41,779 nucleotides of DNA from Clostridium tepidum (GCF_002008345.1 NZ_MRAE01000024.1:1-41779); one strand, 5' to 3'; shown: positions 1 to 7,217, counted from the first letter of the stretch. The notes: generated by a model not told the origin, from the sequence alone. A program made the numbers and translations.

Positions 1-6
1 AATATG

Positions 7-82
7 GTGGGCATAGTTCAGTTGGTAGAGCGCCAGATTGTGGTTCTGGTTGTCAAGGGTTCGAGTCCCTTTGCTCACCCCA
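7..82 (+). tRNA. tRNA-His (anticodon GTG)
   Basis: A full cloverleaf can be drawn. The acceptor stem GTGGGCA pairs with TGCTCAC. An extra G at position 7 (G-1) faces C79, the histidine identity pair. The anticodon arm CCAGA-TTGTGGT-TCTGG shows GTG. CCA is encoded. It is the first gene of a co-oriented tRNA array that may continue upstream of the window. Confidence 0.96.
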
Positions 83-85
83 CTT

Positions 86-160
86 TGGGATGTCGCCAAG
101 CGGTAAGGCATAGCACTTTGACTGCTACACGCGTAGGTTCGAATCCTGCCATCCCAGCCA
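86..160 (+). tRNA. tRNA-Gln (anticodon TTG)
   Basis: The acceptor TGGGATG pairs with CATCCCA and the anticodon stem TAGCA/TGCTA encloses CTTTGAC, giving TTG. The T-loop TTCGAAT and an encoded CCA are present. It lies 3 nt after tRNA-His and is probably co-transcribed with it. Confidence 0.96.
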
Positions 161-163
161 TTT

Positions 164-239
164 GATTCACTAGCTCAGTCGGTAGAGCACATGACTTTTA
201 ATCATGTTGTCCGGGGTTCGATTCCCCGGTGGATCACCA
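164..239 (+). tRNA. tRNA-Lys (anticodon TTT)
   Basis: The acceptor GATTCAC pairs with GTGGATC (one G-T pair) and the anticodon stem CATGA/TCATG encloses CTTTTAA, giving TTT. The T-arm CCGGG-TTCGATT-CCCGG and CCA are intact. This is the only intact lysine tRNA in the window; with a modified wobble U it can read both AAA and AAG, which matters because the CTT lysine gene downstream is truncated. Confidence 0.96.
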
Positions 240-253
240 AAATTATATAATAT

Positions 254-337
254 GCAGGTGTGGCGGAATTGGCAGACGCACTAGACTTAGGATCTAGCGC
301 CTATGGCATGGGGGTTCGACTCCCTTCACCTGCACCA
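254..337 (+). tRNA. tRNA-Leu (anticodon TAG)
   Basis: This is a class II tRNA of 84 nt with a long variable arm. The acceptor GCAGGTG pairs with CACCTGC, and the anticodon stem CTAGA/TCTAG encloses CTTAGGA, giving TAG. CCA is encoded. Confidence 0.96.
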
Positions 338-408
338 TTTACATCAATGGTAAATGGCGGTCAATTAGTAATTGATTGGCATAAATTAATGGTTACAAGT
401 TAAAATAT

Positions 409-483
409 GCGGGAGTGGCTCAGTGGTAGAGCGTCACCTTGCCAAGGTGAACGTCGCGAGTTCGAATCTCGTCTTCCGCTCCA
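409..483 (+). tRNA. tRNA-Gly (anticodon GCC)
   Basis: The acceptor GCGGGAG pairs with CTTCCGC, and the anticodon stem TCACC/GGTGA encloses TTGCCAA, giving GCC. CCA is encoded. About 70 nt of AT-rich spacer with small inverted repeats separates it from tRNA-Leu. Confidence 0.96.
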
Positions 484-485
484 AT

Positions 486-559
486 GCGGGTGTAACTCAA
501 TGGTAGAGTGCTAGCCTTCCAAGCTAGTTACGAGGGTTCGATTCCCTTCACCCGCTCCA
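486..559 (+). tRNA. tRNA-Gly (anticodon TCC), copy 1
   Basis: The acceptor GCGGGTG pairs with CACCCGC, and the anticodon stem CTAGC/GCTAG encloses CTTCCAA, giving TCC. CCA is encoded. The 74-nt gene is identical base for base to the copy at 801-874. Confidence 0.96.
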
Positions 560-564
560 AATAT

Positions 565-641
565 GCGTCTTTAGCTCAGCTGGATAGAGCAACGGCCTTC
601 TAAGCCGTGTGCCAGGGGTTCGACTCCCTTAAGACGCACCA
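565..641 (+). tRNA. tRNA-Arg (anticodon TCT)
   Basis: The acceptor GCGTCTT pairs with AAGACGC, and the anticodon stem ACGGC/GCCGT encloses CTTCTAA, giving TCT, which reads the AGA/AGG codons that dominate in this AT-rich DNA. CCA is encoded. Confidence 0.96.
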
Positions 642-646
642 AATAA

Positions 647-700
647 GTGCCATTAGCTCAGCTGGTAGAGCACCTGACTCTTAATCAGGGTGCCCCGGGG
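647..700 (+). pseudogene. 3'-truncated tRNA-Lys (anticodon CTT) fused to tRNA-Pro
   Basis: The first 50 or so nt form a normal acceptor 5' strand (GTGCCAT), D-arm and anticodon arm (CCTGA-CTCTTAA-TCAGG, anticodon CTT) of a lysine tRNA. The T-arm, 3' acceptor strand and CCA are missing. At the variable loop and start of the T-stem (GTGCCCCGGGG) the sequence runs directly into the acceptor of tRNA-Pro, which begins at 696. The shared CGGGGT suggests deletion by microhomology; an assembly collapse within repeated tRNA sequence is the alternative. It cannot fold as a functional tRNA. Confidence 0.88.
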
Positions 701-771
701 TGTGGCGCAGATGGGAGCGCGCGTGGTTTGGGACCATGAGGTCGCAGGTTCGAGCCCTGTCACCCCGACCA
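696..771 (+). tRNA. tRNA-Pro (anticodon TGG)
   Basis: The acceptor CGGGGTG pairs with CACCCCG, and the anticodon stem CGTGG/CCATG encloses TTTGGGA, giving TGG. The T-arm and CCA are intact. Its 5' end is shared with the truncated tRNA-Lys, so no spacer is left for separate processing and maturation depends on RNase P cutting directly at the fusion. Confidence 0.95.
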
Positions 772-800
772 TTATTAAATTGATAAGAAAAATGTATTAT

Positions 801-874
801 GCGGGTGTAACTCAATGGTAGAGTGCTAGCCTTCCAAGCTAGTTACGAGGGTTCGATTCCCTTCACCCGCTCCA
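801..874 (+). tRNA. tRNA-Gly (anticodon TCC), copy 2
   Basis: This is an exact duplicate of the tRNA-Gly(TCC) at 486-559, anticodon TCC and encoded CCA included. A T-rich stretch follows it. Confidence 0.96.
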
Positions 875-898
875 TTTTTTTGTTGTTTTTTATTAAGG

Positions 899-975
899 GC
901 GCCCATAGCTCAGCTGGATAGAGTGACGGACTTCGAATCCGGAGGTCGCAGGTTCGACTCCTGCTGGGCGCACCA
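899..975 (+). tRNA. tRNA-Arg (anticodon TCG)
   Basis: The acceptor GCGCCCA pairs with TGGGCGC and the anticodon loop CTTCGAA gives TCG. The outermost anticodon-stem position is an A-G mismatch (ACGGA/TCCGG), leaving four Watson-Crick pairs. CCA is encoded. It is the last gene of the array. Confidence 0.94.
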
Positions 976-999
976 CAAGGAAATAAAATCAATGTTTAA

Positions 1000-1040
1000 A
1001 ATCAAGACTTAAAATATTAAGTTCTTGGTTTTTTATTTTT
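1000..1040 (+). terminator. Rho-independent terminator of the tRNA array
   Basis: The arms ATCAAGACTTAA and TTAAGTTCTTGGT form a hairpin with one bulge and an AATA loop, followed by TTTTTTATTTTT. It lies 25 nt after the last tRNA. Confidence 0.75.
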
Positions 1041-1309
1041 GTCTAAGATTTCATTTTAGAAATTTAAATTTGATGAACTTACTTTTCAATTTAGTAAAAC
1101 CTACCTCTAAAGTTTATTAATAGAACTATTAGAAGTCTACCCATTAGAAATTATATCCTTTTAAGAGAAATAATATTTAGAAATACACTTATAATATTTT
1201 GAATATTATGACTTTTAATTATAAATCAAATTAATTATTGCAATTTATTATGAGATTTGTTAATATAGTCATTGATTATGAAACATATCATAAAAATAAA
1301 ATTCATTAT
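1041..1309. other. AT-rich intergenic region upstream of the symporter
   Basis: No gene, riboswitch core or T-box signature (no GGGTGGNACCGCG) was recognised. It must hold the symporter promoter, but no clear -35/-10 pair stands out. In-frame codons at 1272 (TTG) and 1278 (ATG) lack a ribosome site and are not taken as starts. Confidence 0.5.
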
Positions 1310-1322
1310 GGGGGAGTTAATA

Positions 1323-2585
1323 TTGGGAAAACTAAAGAAAAAGAAATCATTAACCTTTAAAATATTGTTTGCATTATTTTTAGGAATATGTTTTGGATTA
1401 ACAGCTAATTTATTTTTACCTCAACATACAAATGATATTTTAAGTAAATGGTTTTTAGTTCCGATGGGAAACGTTTTTTTAAGAGGAATAAAAATGTTAG
1501 TAGTGCCTTTGGTACTATTTTCAATAATATGTGGAGCAGCTAGTGTAGGTGATATTAAAAAATTAGAAAGAGTTGGTGGCAAAATATTTATATATTATAT
1601 TTTTACAACAGCTTTTGCTACAACTATATCTCTTATTATGGCTAATATACTAAAACCAGGAGTAGGGGTAACATTAAAAGCAAGTAAAGAAACTGTAAAG
1701 ACAGCGTCACCTCCATTTATTATGGATATGTTTGTTAATATGATACCTTCGAATCCAGTGGAAGCTATGGTAAAAGGGGATATGCTACAAATAATAGTTT
1801 TTGCTTTAATATTTGGTGTTTCAATAACATTAGTTGGAGATAAGGCTAAAAATTTATTAAATATATTTGAGGAAATCAATAATGTTTTATTAAAGATGAT
1901 AAATGTAATAATGATAATAGCGCCAATAGGAGTATTTGCACTTATAAGTAATGTTATAATGACTCAAGGATTAAAAGTTTTAATACCACTTATGAAATAT
2001 GTTTTAGTTGCAGTTCTTGTTATGATAATTCAGATAATATTTATTTATGGTGGTATGCTTAAATTTATAGGAAAATTAAATCCTATAAATTTCTTTAAAA
2101 AATTTTGGCCTGTTATGGTTCTGGCTTTCAGTACGTCAAGCAGTAATGCAACTATACCTGTGAATTTAGAGACTTGTGAGAAAAAATTTGGAGTAGATAA
2201 ATCAGTATCTAGTTTTACCATTCCTTTAGGTGCAACTATAAACATGGATGGTACAGCTATAATGCAAGGAGTTGCAGCTTTATTTATAGCACAAATGTAT
2301 GGGATTAATGTAACTTTAAATCAACAAATAACTATAATACTTATATCTACATTAGCTTCTATAGGAACATCTGGAGTACCAAGTGCTGGGGTTGTTATGT
2401 TATCTATGGTGCTTCAACAAGTAGGACTTCCATTAGAAGGAATTGGTTTAGTTTTAAGTGTAGATAGAATAGTAGATATGGTAAGAACTACTGTTAATAT
2501 AACAGGAGATGCTGTAGGAACTATAATTGTAGCTAATTCAGAGAGAGCAGTACAAAAGGAAGTATACGAAAATATAGCAGCTTAA
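1323..2585 (+). CDS. Sodium/dicarboxylate (acidic amino acid) symporter, DAACS family
   Basis: This is an integral membrane carrier of the GltPh/DctA type, which couples Na+ or H+ entry to uptake of glutamate, aspartate or C4-dicarboxylates. The 420-residue length fits the family. The diagnostic transport core is present: a serine-rich HP1 tip (STSSSNATIP), the TM7 motif GATINMDGTA, the HP2 tip GTSGVPSAG, and the TM8 string D-x3-D-x2-R-x3-N-x3-D, whose Arg matches the side-chain carboxylate-binding Arg397 of GltPh. The start is TTG at 1323, chosen because GGGGGAG sits 6 nt upstream; the longer reading from 1272 has no ribosome site. A terminator follows at once, so it is monocistronic. The exact substrate cannot be told from sequence; serine/threonine transport is less likely given the conserved Arg. 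Confidence 0.9.
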   Translation: MGKLKKKKSLTFKILFALFLGICFGLTANLFLPQHTNDILSKWFLVPMGNVFLRGIKMLVVPLVLFSIICGAASVGDIKKLERVGGKIFIYYIFTTAFATTISLIMANILKPGVGVTLKASKETVKTASPPFIMDMFVNMIPSNPVEAMVKGDMLQIIVFALIFGVSITLVGDKAKNLLNIFEEINNVLLKMINVIMIIAPIGVFALISNVIMTQGLKVLIPLMKYVLVAVLVMIIQIIFIYGGMLKFIGKLNPINFFKKFWPVMVLAFSTSSSNATIPVNLETCEKKFGVDKSVSSFTIPLGATINMDGTAIMQGVAALFIAQMYGINVTLNQQITIILISTLASIGTSGVPSAGVVMLSMVLQQVGLPLEGIGLVLSVDRIVDMVRTTVNITGDAVGTIIVANSERAVQKEVYENIAA

Positions 2586-2613
2586 AGAGATGAGTTTAAT
2601 CATCTCTTTTTTT
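2586..2613 (+). terminator. Rho-independent terminator
   Basis: AGAGATGA and TCATCTCT form a perfect 8-bp stem with a 6-nt loop followed by a run of T. It begins one base after the symporter stop codon. Confidence 0.9.
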
Positions 2614-2970
2614 ATGATAAAAAGTAGTATAATCTATTTAAATAAATAGATAAATAACTATATTGTAATTAATAAAAATTAAATATACAGAAAAATTAAG
2701 TAGATAAAATAAAAAGAAGAGTATATGAATAAATTATCAAAATTTATTAAAACATTCACTAAAATAAAAAATGCACTTGTAAAGGTGAAGGAATTTAAAG
2801 TAAAAAAGTAATATAATGGACTTTATATTTATTAGAAAAAAATAAAAAATATAAATAATATTAATTTAAGTTTCTATAAAAATATCTGATGTATATTATT
2901 ACAACAATTACATATTCAAATAACGTGTCATATGTTAACTATGTTAAAATTGATATAAAGTATTTTATTT
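2614..2970. other. AT-rich intergenic region with one possible micro-ORF
   Basis: No recognised RNA motif or assignable promoter. The only item worth noting is the lysine-rich short frame at 2725-2811, listed separately. Confidence 0.5.
2725..2811 (+). CDS. Possible 28-residue lysine-rich peptide (doubtful)
   Basis: An ATG-initiated frame of 28 codons encodes a peptide with ten lysines and a single acidic residue, alternating with hydrophobic residues (for example FIKTFTKIKNALVKVK), so it could form a cationic amphipathic helix. The upstream AAGAAGAG is a poor ribosome site and AT-rich DNA yields Lys/Ile-rich frames by chance. No family is recognised. Listed as a candidate only. Confidence 0.2.
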   Translation: MNKLSKFIKTFTKIKNALVKVKEFKVKK

Positions 2971-2985
2971 GGAGGGATTTTATTA

Positions 2986-4245
2986 ATGGGAGATTATAGG
3001 AAACTATGGACAGATTTAGGAGTAAATTTAGAAAAGCATGATCAATTATGTGCTGTTTTACCAGAATTATATAGCTCTACATATTTAACACAAGAAAATA
3101 GACCAGAGGGAATGAATTATTTTAATTTTGTTGTGTCAGAAGTTCATGGACTTAGAATTCAAGAATTAAATGAACATAGAAATAAAGGTGGAAAAGTAGT
3201 AGGAACTTTTTGTGTGTTTGTACCTGAAGAAATTATAGTAGCGGCAAATGCAATAAGTGTAGGATTATGTGCAGGCTCTCAATTTTGGATTGAAGATGGA
3301 GAAAAAGTTTTACCAAGAAATATGTGCCCTCTTATAAAGGCTTTTATGGGTGCTAAAATAGGTGGTACATGCCCTTATTTCCAATCTTGTGATATGGTTA
3401 TAGGAGAAACTACTTGCGATGGAAAGAAAAAAGCATGGGAAATATTAGATGAATATGTGCCAGTACATGTAATGGATCTTCCACAAATGAAAAAAGATAA
3501 AGATTTCAAAAAGTGGAAAGAAGAAATTAGTGATTTTATTAAAAAAATTGAAGAACTTACAGGGAATAAAATAACAGTAGAAGCATTAAAAGAAGGCATA
3601 AGAGTAACAAATGCAAAGAGAAGAGCATTAAAAAGATTATATGATTTAAGAAAATATAAACCATCACCAATAAGTGGATTAGACTGTTTATTAATAACTC
3701 AAATAGCTTTCTATGATGATCCGAAGAGATTTACAGAAAAAGTTCATGAGTTATGTGATGAATTGGAAGAAAGAATTAAAAATTCTAAACAAAGTAATAA
3801 AAAGAGAATATTAATAACAGGAACTCCAATGGCACTACCAAACTGGAAGCTTCATTCAATAATAGAGAGTTTAGATGCTGAGGTTGTAGTAGAAGAAACT
3901 TGTACAGGAACTAGATATTTTGAAGGAGAAGTTTCAGAAAAGGGCGAAACTTTAGAAGAATTAATTAAAAATTTAGCTGATAGATACTTAAATATAAATT
4001 GTGCCTGTTTTACATCTAATACAGGTAGAATAGAAGATATAATAAAATATACAAAAGAATATGAAGCTGATGGAGTTATAGACACTAATTTATCTTTCTG
4101 TCATACTTATGCAGTTGAACATAGGGATGTAGAAGCAAAATTAAAAGAAAAGAATATTCCAATAATGCATATAGAAACAGATTATTCAACAGAAGATTCA
4201 GGACAGATAAAGACAAGGGTAGAAGCATTCCTTGAAATGATATAG
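2986..4245 (+). CDS. 2-hydroxyacyl-CoA dehydratase D-component / double-cubane cluster protein family (YjiM/HgdB-like)
   Basis: The 419-residue cytoplasmic protein belongs to the HgdB/BcrC/YjiM superfamily, whose members carry iron-sulfur clusters charged by a partner ATPase. Conserved blocks include VVGTFCVFVPEE, LCAGSQFW, NMCPLIKAFMG and GTCPYFQSCDMVIGETTCDGKKK-type sequence, then an AA/LPQMK-like region and a C-terminal Rossmann-like half. Thirteen cysteines are visible (22, 76, 95, 114, 129, 135, 144, 234, 257, 306, 339, 341, 372). The single subunit with no HgdA-like partner, and the ATPase and DUF3343 genes just downstream, resemble the YjiM/double-cubane [8Fe-9S] branch better than true dehydratases or benzoyl-CoA reductases. 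GGAGG lies 10 nt before ATG. Substrate unknown. Confidence 0.85.
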   Translation: MGDYRKLWTDLGVNLEKHDQLCAVLPELYSSTYLTQENRPEGMNYFNFVVSEVHGLRIQELNEHRNKGGKVVGTFCVFVPEEIIVAANAISVGLCAGSQFWIEDGEKVLPRNMCPLIKAFMGAKIGGTCPYFQSCDMVIGETTCDGKKKAWEILDEYVPVHVMDLPQMKKDKDFKKWKEEISDFIKKIEELTGNKITVEALKEGIRVTNAKRRALKRLYDLRKYKPSPISGLDCLLITQIAFYDDPKRFTEKVHELCDELEERIKNSKQSNKKRILITGTPMALPNWKLHSIIESLDAEVVVEETCTGTRYFEGEVSEKGETLEELIKNLADRYLNINCACFTSNTGRIEDIIKYTKEYEADGVIDTNLSFCHTYAVEHRDVEAKLKEKNIPIMHIETDYSTEDSGQIKTRVEAFLEMI

Positions 4246-4372
4246 TTTAGTAAATACTATTATTCTTTAAATAGGTTTAATGTTGCAAATATAAAAATTT
4301 AAAATAATAAGTATATTTATAGACAAGTTAATTTTATTGTGAATTTTTAAATTTTATTTAGAAAAATTTTAT

Positions 4373-4412
4373 CCAGGAGAGAGACCTTGTTATAGGTTTT
4401 ACTCCTGGTTTC
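4373..4412 (+). terminator. Hairpin after the HgdB-like gene, probable terminator
   Basis: CCAGGAG (4373-4379) pairs with CTCCTGG (4402-4408), with an inner ACCT/AGGT pairing, and TTTCTC follows. The T-tract is short, so termination is likely but not certain. It is 127 nt past the stop codon; the DNA between is AT-rich with nothing recognised. Confidence 0.5.
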
Positions 4413-4506
4413 TCATGTTATATGAAAAATTAGATTAACTTTTAAATATATTAAATCAATAAGTAGTAAAAGTTATACGTATGTCTACTAAATATATTTT
4501 TATATT

Positions 4507-4515
4507 TGCTATAAT
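4507..4515 (+). promoter_or_regulatory. Extended -10 promoter candidate for the DUF3343-ATPase pair
   Basis: TGCTATAAT is a perfect extended -10 (TGn plus TATAAT). No good -35 is seen at 17 nt, as is common for extended -10 promoters. It implies the two downstream genes form a unit separate from the HgdB-like gene. Confidence 0.45.
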
Positions 4516-4575
4516 ATAACTGAATTTGTTTTTAGATATCCACTTAATTAGATATTATAAAAGGAAGTGTATAAA

Positions 4576-4827
4576 ATGGAGCAAACGAACTATTATATTC
4601 TTTTTCCTTCACATACAGAAGGGATGAAAATGGATAGTTTACTTAGTAAGAATAAGATAAAGCATACTATAGTTCCTACACCAAGAGAATTGTCTAAATC
4701 TTGTGGTATATGTATAATGTATAATAAAAGTGATGAAAGTATTATAAGAAAATTAATAAAAGATAACGAGATAAAAATTTCAGGATTACATTCCTTAACT
4801 AAAACTATAAAAAGTTTTTATACTTAA
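4576..4827 (+). CDS. DUF3343 (putative Se/S carrier-like) small protein
   Basis: This 83-residue soluble protein matches the DUF3343 pattern: an N-terminal strand with FPSHTEG, a P-T-P-R-E loop and the S-x-S-C-G-x-C motif (Cys43 and Cys46), then a helix. The family has been described as a putative selenium/sulfur carrier, by resemblance rather than demonstrated chemistry. The start is ATG 4576, with AAGGAAG ending 8 nt upstream; a GTG at 4567 overlaps that ribosome site and is rejected. It lies 21 nt before the activating ATPase gene, so co-expression is expected, and its two cysteines suggest a role in cluster or sulfur handling for the HgdB-like protein (inference). Confidence 0.75.
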   Translation: MEQTNYYILFPSHTEGMKMDSLLSKNKIKHTIVPTPRELSKSCGICIMYNKSDESIIRKLIKDNEIKISGLHSLTKTIKSFYT

Positions 4828-4848
4828 TTTATAAAAAGGTGGGATAAG

Positions 4849-5607
4849 ATGTTTTATATAGGTATAGACATAGGATCTACTGCATCTAAGGTTTGTGTAT
4901 TTGAAAATGATAATATAAAAGAAACATTTGTATTACCAACAGGATGGAGCAGTGTTAAAACAGCAGAAGAAATTAAAAATAAATTAAAAGAAATGGGAAT
5001 AAAAAAAGAAAATTCTAAAATAGTTGCAACAGGTTATGGTAGAGTTTCTGTTCCTTATGCCGACAAAACTATAACAGAGATAACTTGTCATGGTAAAGGA
5101 GCTTACTATTTATTTAAGAAAGATTGTACAGTTATAGATATAGGGGGGCAAGACACAAAAGTTATAACAGTAGAAGATGGAAATGTTACTAATTTTACTA
5201 TGAATGATAAATGTGCTGCAGGAACAGGAAGATTTTTAGAGCTTATGGCAAACACATTAGGATTCGATATAGAAGAAATGTGTGAAAAAGCAAAGAGTGG
5301 AGAAAATGTAACTATAAGTTCTATGTGTACAGTATTTGCAGAATCAGAAGTTATAAGTTTAATAGGTAGCGGTAAAAAAAGAGAAGATATAGCTTATGGA
5401 GTATTAGATTCTATAGCTGGGAAAGTGAAATCTTTATGTCAAAAGCACTCTGATACTGGGCAATATTTTTTAACTGGAGGTTTAAGTGAAAATAGTTACA
5501 TATTGGAGAAGTTATCAGAAAAATTAGGTTCAGAAGTAAAAGCTCATGAGCTTGGTAGATATGCTGGTTCTATAGGAGCAGCTTTAATGGCAAAAAGGTT
5601 AAAATAA
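4849..5607 (+). CDS. BadF/BadG/BcrA/BcrD-type activating ATPase (HgdC/YjiL-like)
   Basis: This 252-residue ASKHA-fold ATPase delivers low-potential electrons to an HgdB/YjiM-type partner, driven by ATP. Visible features are the N-terminal phosphate loop GIDIGSTASK (residues 5-14), the second phosphate motif VIDIGGQDTK (95-104), the cluster motif KCAAGTGRF with Cys122, and Cys160 in SSMC. The two cysteines of each monomer hold the [4Fe-4S] cluster at the homodimer interface in characterised HgdC proteins. The adenosine motif is FLTGGLSEN and the C-terminal GRYAGSIGAA is typical. The length is normal. It completes the HgdB/DUF3343/ATPase cluster. The pyr promoter begins five bases after its stop, so there is no visible terminator. 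Confidence 0.92.
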   Translation: MFYIGIDIGSTASKVCVFENDNIKETFVLPTGWSSVKTAEEIKNKLKEMGIKKENSKIVATGYGRVSVPYADKTITEITCHGKGAYYLFKKDCTVIDIGGQDTKVITVEDGNVTNFTMNDKCAAGTGRFLELMANTLGFDIEEMCEKAKSGENVTISSMCTVFAESEVISLIGSGKKREDIAYGVLDSIAGKVKSLCQKHSDTGQYFLTGGLSENSYILEKLSEKLGSEVKAHELGRYAGSIGAALMAKRLK

Positions 5608-5611
5608 ATAG

Positions 5612-5640
5612 TTGACTTGATTAAATTTTTATGCTATTAT
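5612..5640 (+). promoter_or_regulatory. Promoter of the pyr operon
   Basis: TTGACT, a 17-nt spacer and TATTAT form a strong vegetative promoter. It lies just downstream of the ATPase stop codon and upstream of the PyrR-type leader. Confidence 0.8.
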
Positions 5641-5672
5641 TGCAAATAAAGATTAATAAAATTTTTATAAGA

Positions 5673-5805
5673 CCTTTAAAATTAGTCCTGTGAGGCTAAA
5701 AAGGAAGAGAAGTATATTTCATAAAAATGTAATTATAAATATTATATGCATAATATTTAAGATGGAGTATAATTATGCCTTCCTTTAAAAAGGAAGGCAT
5801 TTTTT
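5673..5805 (+). promoter_or_regulatory. PyrR-type transcription attenuator of the pyr operon
   Basis: CCTTT (5673-5677) and AAAGG (5700-5704) enclose AGTCCTGTGAGGCT, matching the PyrR binding-loop consensus (ARUCCNGNGAGGYU). Next, AAAGGAAG (5700-5707) is complementary to CTTCCTTT (5779-5786), an antiterminator that destroys the terminator stem. The terminator is GCCTTCCTT (from 5777) paired with AAGGAAGGC, then TTTTTT. By analogy with Bacillus, PyrR with UMP binds the loop, blocks the antiterminator and stops transcription. pyrR itself is not in the window. Confidence 0.88.
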
Positions 5806-5808
5806 ATA

Positions 5809-5843
5809 CCTTTAAATTTAATCCAGAGAGATTAAAAAGGAGG
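5809..5843 (+). promoter_or_regulatory. Second PyrR-like binding loop overlapping the pyrB ribosome site
   Basis: After the terminator the same layout recurs: CCTTT (5809-5813), AATCCAGAGAGATT resembling the PyrR loop, and AAAGG (5836-5840), which is part of the pyrB ribosome site AAAAAGGAGG. Folding the loop would hide that site. It is a near duplicate of the attenuator loop at 5673-5704. Translational repression by PyrR is inferred. Confidence 0.65.
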
Positions 5844-5851
5844 AATTGTAT

Positions 5852-6775
5852 ATGTTAAAAGGAAGAAATTTATTAGATCCAATGGATTTTTCATTAGAAG
5901 AATTGGAAGAAGTATTTAAACTAGCAGATGAAATAATTGAGGAGCCAGAAAAATTTTTGCATATATGTGATGGAAAAATATTGGCGACATTATTTTATGA
6001 ACCAAGTACAAGAACTAGATTTAGTTTTGAAGCTGCTATGCTTAGATTAGGTGGTAAGATAATAGGATTTTCAGAACCTAATTCAAGTTCAGTAGCTAAG
6101 GGTGAAAGTGTAGCAGACACCATAAGAACTGTAGGTTGTTATGCAGATATAGTAGCTATGAGACACCCAAAAGAAGGTGCACCAGCAATAGCTGCAATGT
6201 ATTCAGAAATACCAGTTATAAATGCTGGTGATGGTAGTCACCAACATCCAACTCAAACATTAACAGATCTATTAACTATAAGGTCCTTAAAAGGAAATTT
6301 ATCGAACTTAACTATTGGTTGCTGTGGAGATTTAAAATTTGGAAGAACAGTACATTCATTAGTTAAAGCCCTATCAAGGTATAAAAACAATAAATTTGTT
6401 TTTATGTCACCAGAAGAATTAAAAATTCCTGATTATATAAGAAAAGAAATCTTAGAAAAAAATAATATAGAATATAAAGAAGTATTTAAGATGGAAGATG
6501 CTATGGCGGAATTGGATATACTTTATATGACAAGAGTTCAAAGAGAAAGATTTTTTAATGAAGATGATTATGTAAGGTTAAAGGATAGTTATATATTAGA
6601 TAACGAAAAAATGAAATATGCTAAAAAAGATATGATAGTTCTTCATCCATTACCAAGAGTTAATGAAATAGCTTATGAAATAGACAAAGATCCAAGAGGA
6701 TGCTATTTTAAACAAGCTAAATATGGAATGTATGTAAGAATGGCTTTGATAGCAAAGTTATTGGGGGTTAGATAA
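5852..6775 (+). CDS. pyrB: Aspartate carbamoyltransferase catalytic subunit
   Basis: It makes N-carbamoyl-L-aspartate from carbamoyl phosphate and aspartate, the committed step of pyrimidine synthesis. The 307-residue protein has the carbamoyl phosphate motif S-T-R-T-R (52-56), [10 protein letters not shown] in the hinge and catalytic region, MTRVQRERF, and HPLPR near the C-terminus. The start is ATG 5852, 8 nt after AAAAAGGAGG; in-frame TTG codons nearer the ribosome site are rejected. pyrI follows one base after the stop, so this is the PyrBI-type enzyme with regulatory subunits, not the unregulated Bacillus form. It is the first gene of pyrBICFKDE. Confidence 0.97.
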   Translation: MLKGRNLLDPMDFSLEELEEVFKLADEIIEEPEKFLHICDGKILATLFYEPSTRTRFSFEAAMLRLGGKIIGFSEPNSSSVAKGESVADTIRTVGCYADIVAMRHPKEGAPAIAAMYSEIPVINAGDGSHQHPTQTLTDLLTIRSLKGNLSNLTIGCCGDLKFGRTVHSLVKALSRYKNNKFVFMSPEELKIPDYIRKEILEKNNIEYKEVFKMEDAMAELDILYMTRVQRERFFNEDDYVRLKDSYILDNEKMKYAKKDMIVLHPLPRVNEIAYEIDKDPRGCYFKQAKYGMYVRMALIAKLLGVR

Positions 6776-6776
6776 T

Positions 6777-7217
6777 ATGTTAACAATAAATAGTATAAAA
6801 AATGGTATAGTAATAGACCATATACAAGCAGGTCATGGTATAAAGATATTTAAATATTTAGGATTAGAAGAAGCTGATTACAGAGTAGCGCTTATAATGA
6901 ATGCTGAAAGTTCAAAATTGGGAAAGAAAGATATAATAAAAATAGAAAATATAATGGAAATAGATTATAAAGTATTAGGATTTATAGATCCTACAATAAC
7001 AATAGATATTATCGAAAATGAAAAGATAAAGGAAAAAATAAAATTAGAATTACCTAAAACAATAGAAAATGTTATAAAATGCAAAAATCCACGTTGCATA
7101 ACATCTATAGAACATTATATACCTAATGAATTTTATTTGGTAGATGAAGAAAATGGTGAATACAGATGCAAATATTGTGATGAAGTATATTCAGGTGGAG
7201 ATATAAACAAATTATAA
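6777..7217 (+). CDS. pyrI: Aspartate carbamoyltransferase regulatory subunit
   Basis: This 146-residue subunit binds nucleotide effectors in its N-terminal domain and holds the catalytic trimers together through a C-terminal zinc domain. The N-terminus ([13 protein letters not shown], then GHG) matches the PyrI nucleotide-binding domain. The zinc ligands are Cys102, Cys107, Cys131 and Cys134 (C-x4-C...C-x2-C). The ATG comes one base after the pyrB stop, with GGGGG inside the end of pyrB as ribosome site, so translational coupling is likely. Its presence predicts feedback control of the enzyme in addition to the RNA-level control. Confidence 0.96.
   Translation: MLTINSIKNGIVIDHIQAGHGIKIFKYLGLEEADYRVALIMNAESSKLGKKDIIKIENIMEIDYKVLGFIDPTITIDIIENEKIKEKIKLELPKTIENVIKCKNPRCITSIEHYIPNEFYLVDEENGEYRCKYCDEVYSGGDINKL

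Noticed and set aside
1272..1322. N-terminal extension of the symporter from TTG 1272 or ATG 1278
   Set aside because: No ribosome site precedes them, while GGGGGAG stands 6 nt before TTG 1323 and the family length fits the shorter form.
4373..4412. Possible riboswitch in the gap after the HgdB-like gene
   Set aside because: Only one GC hairpin is seen; none of the known conserved cores (T-box, SAM, TPP, cobalamin, ZTP, fluoride) can be matched.
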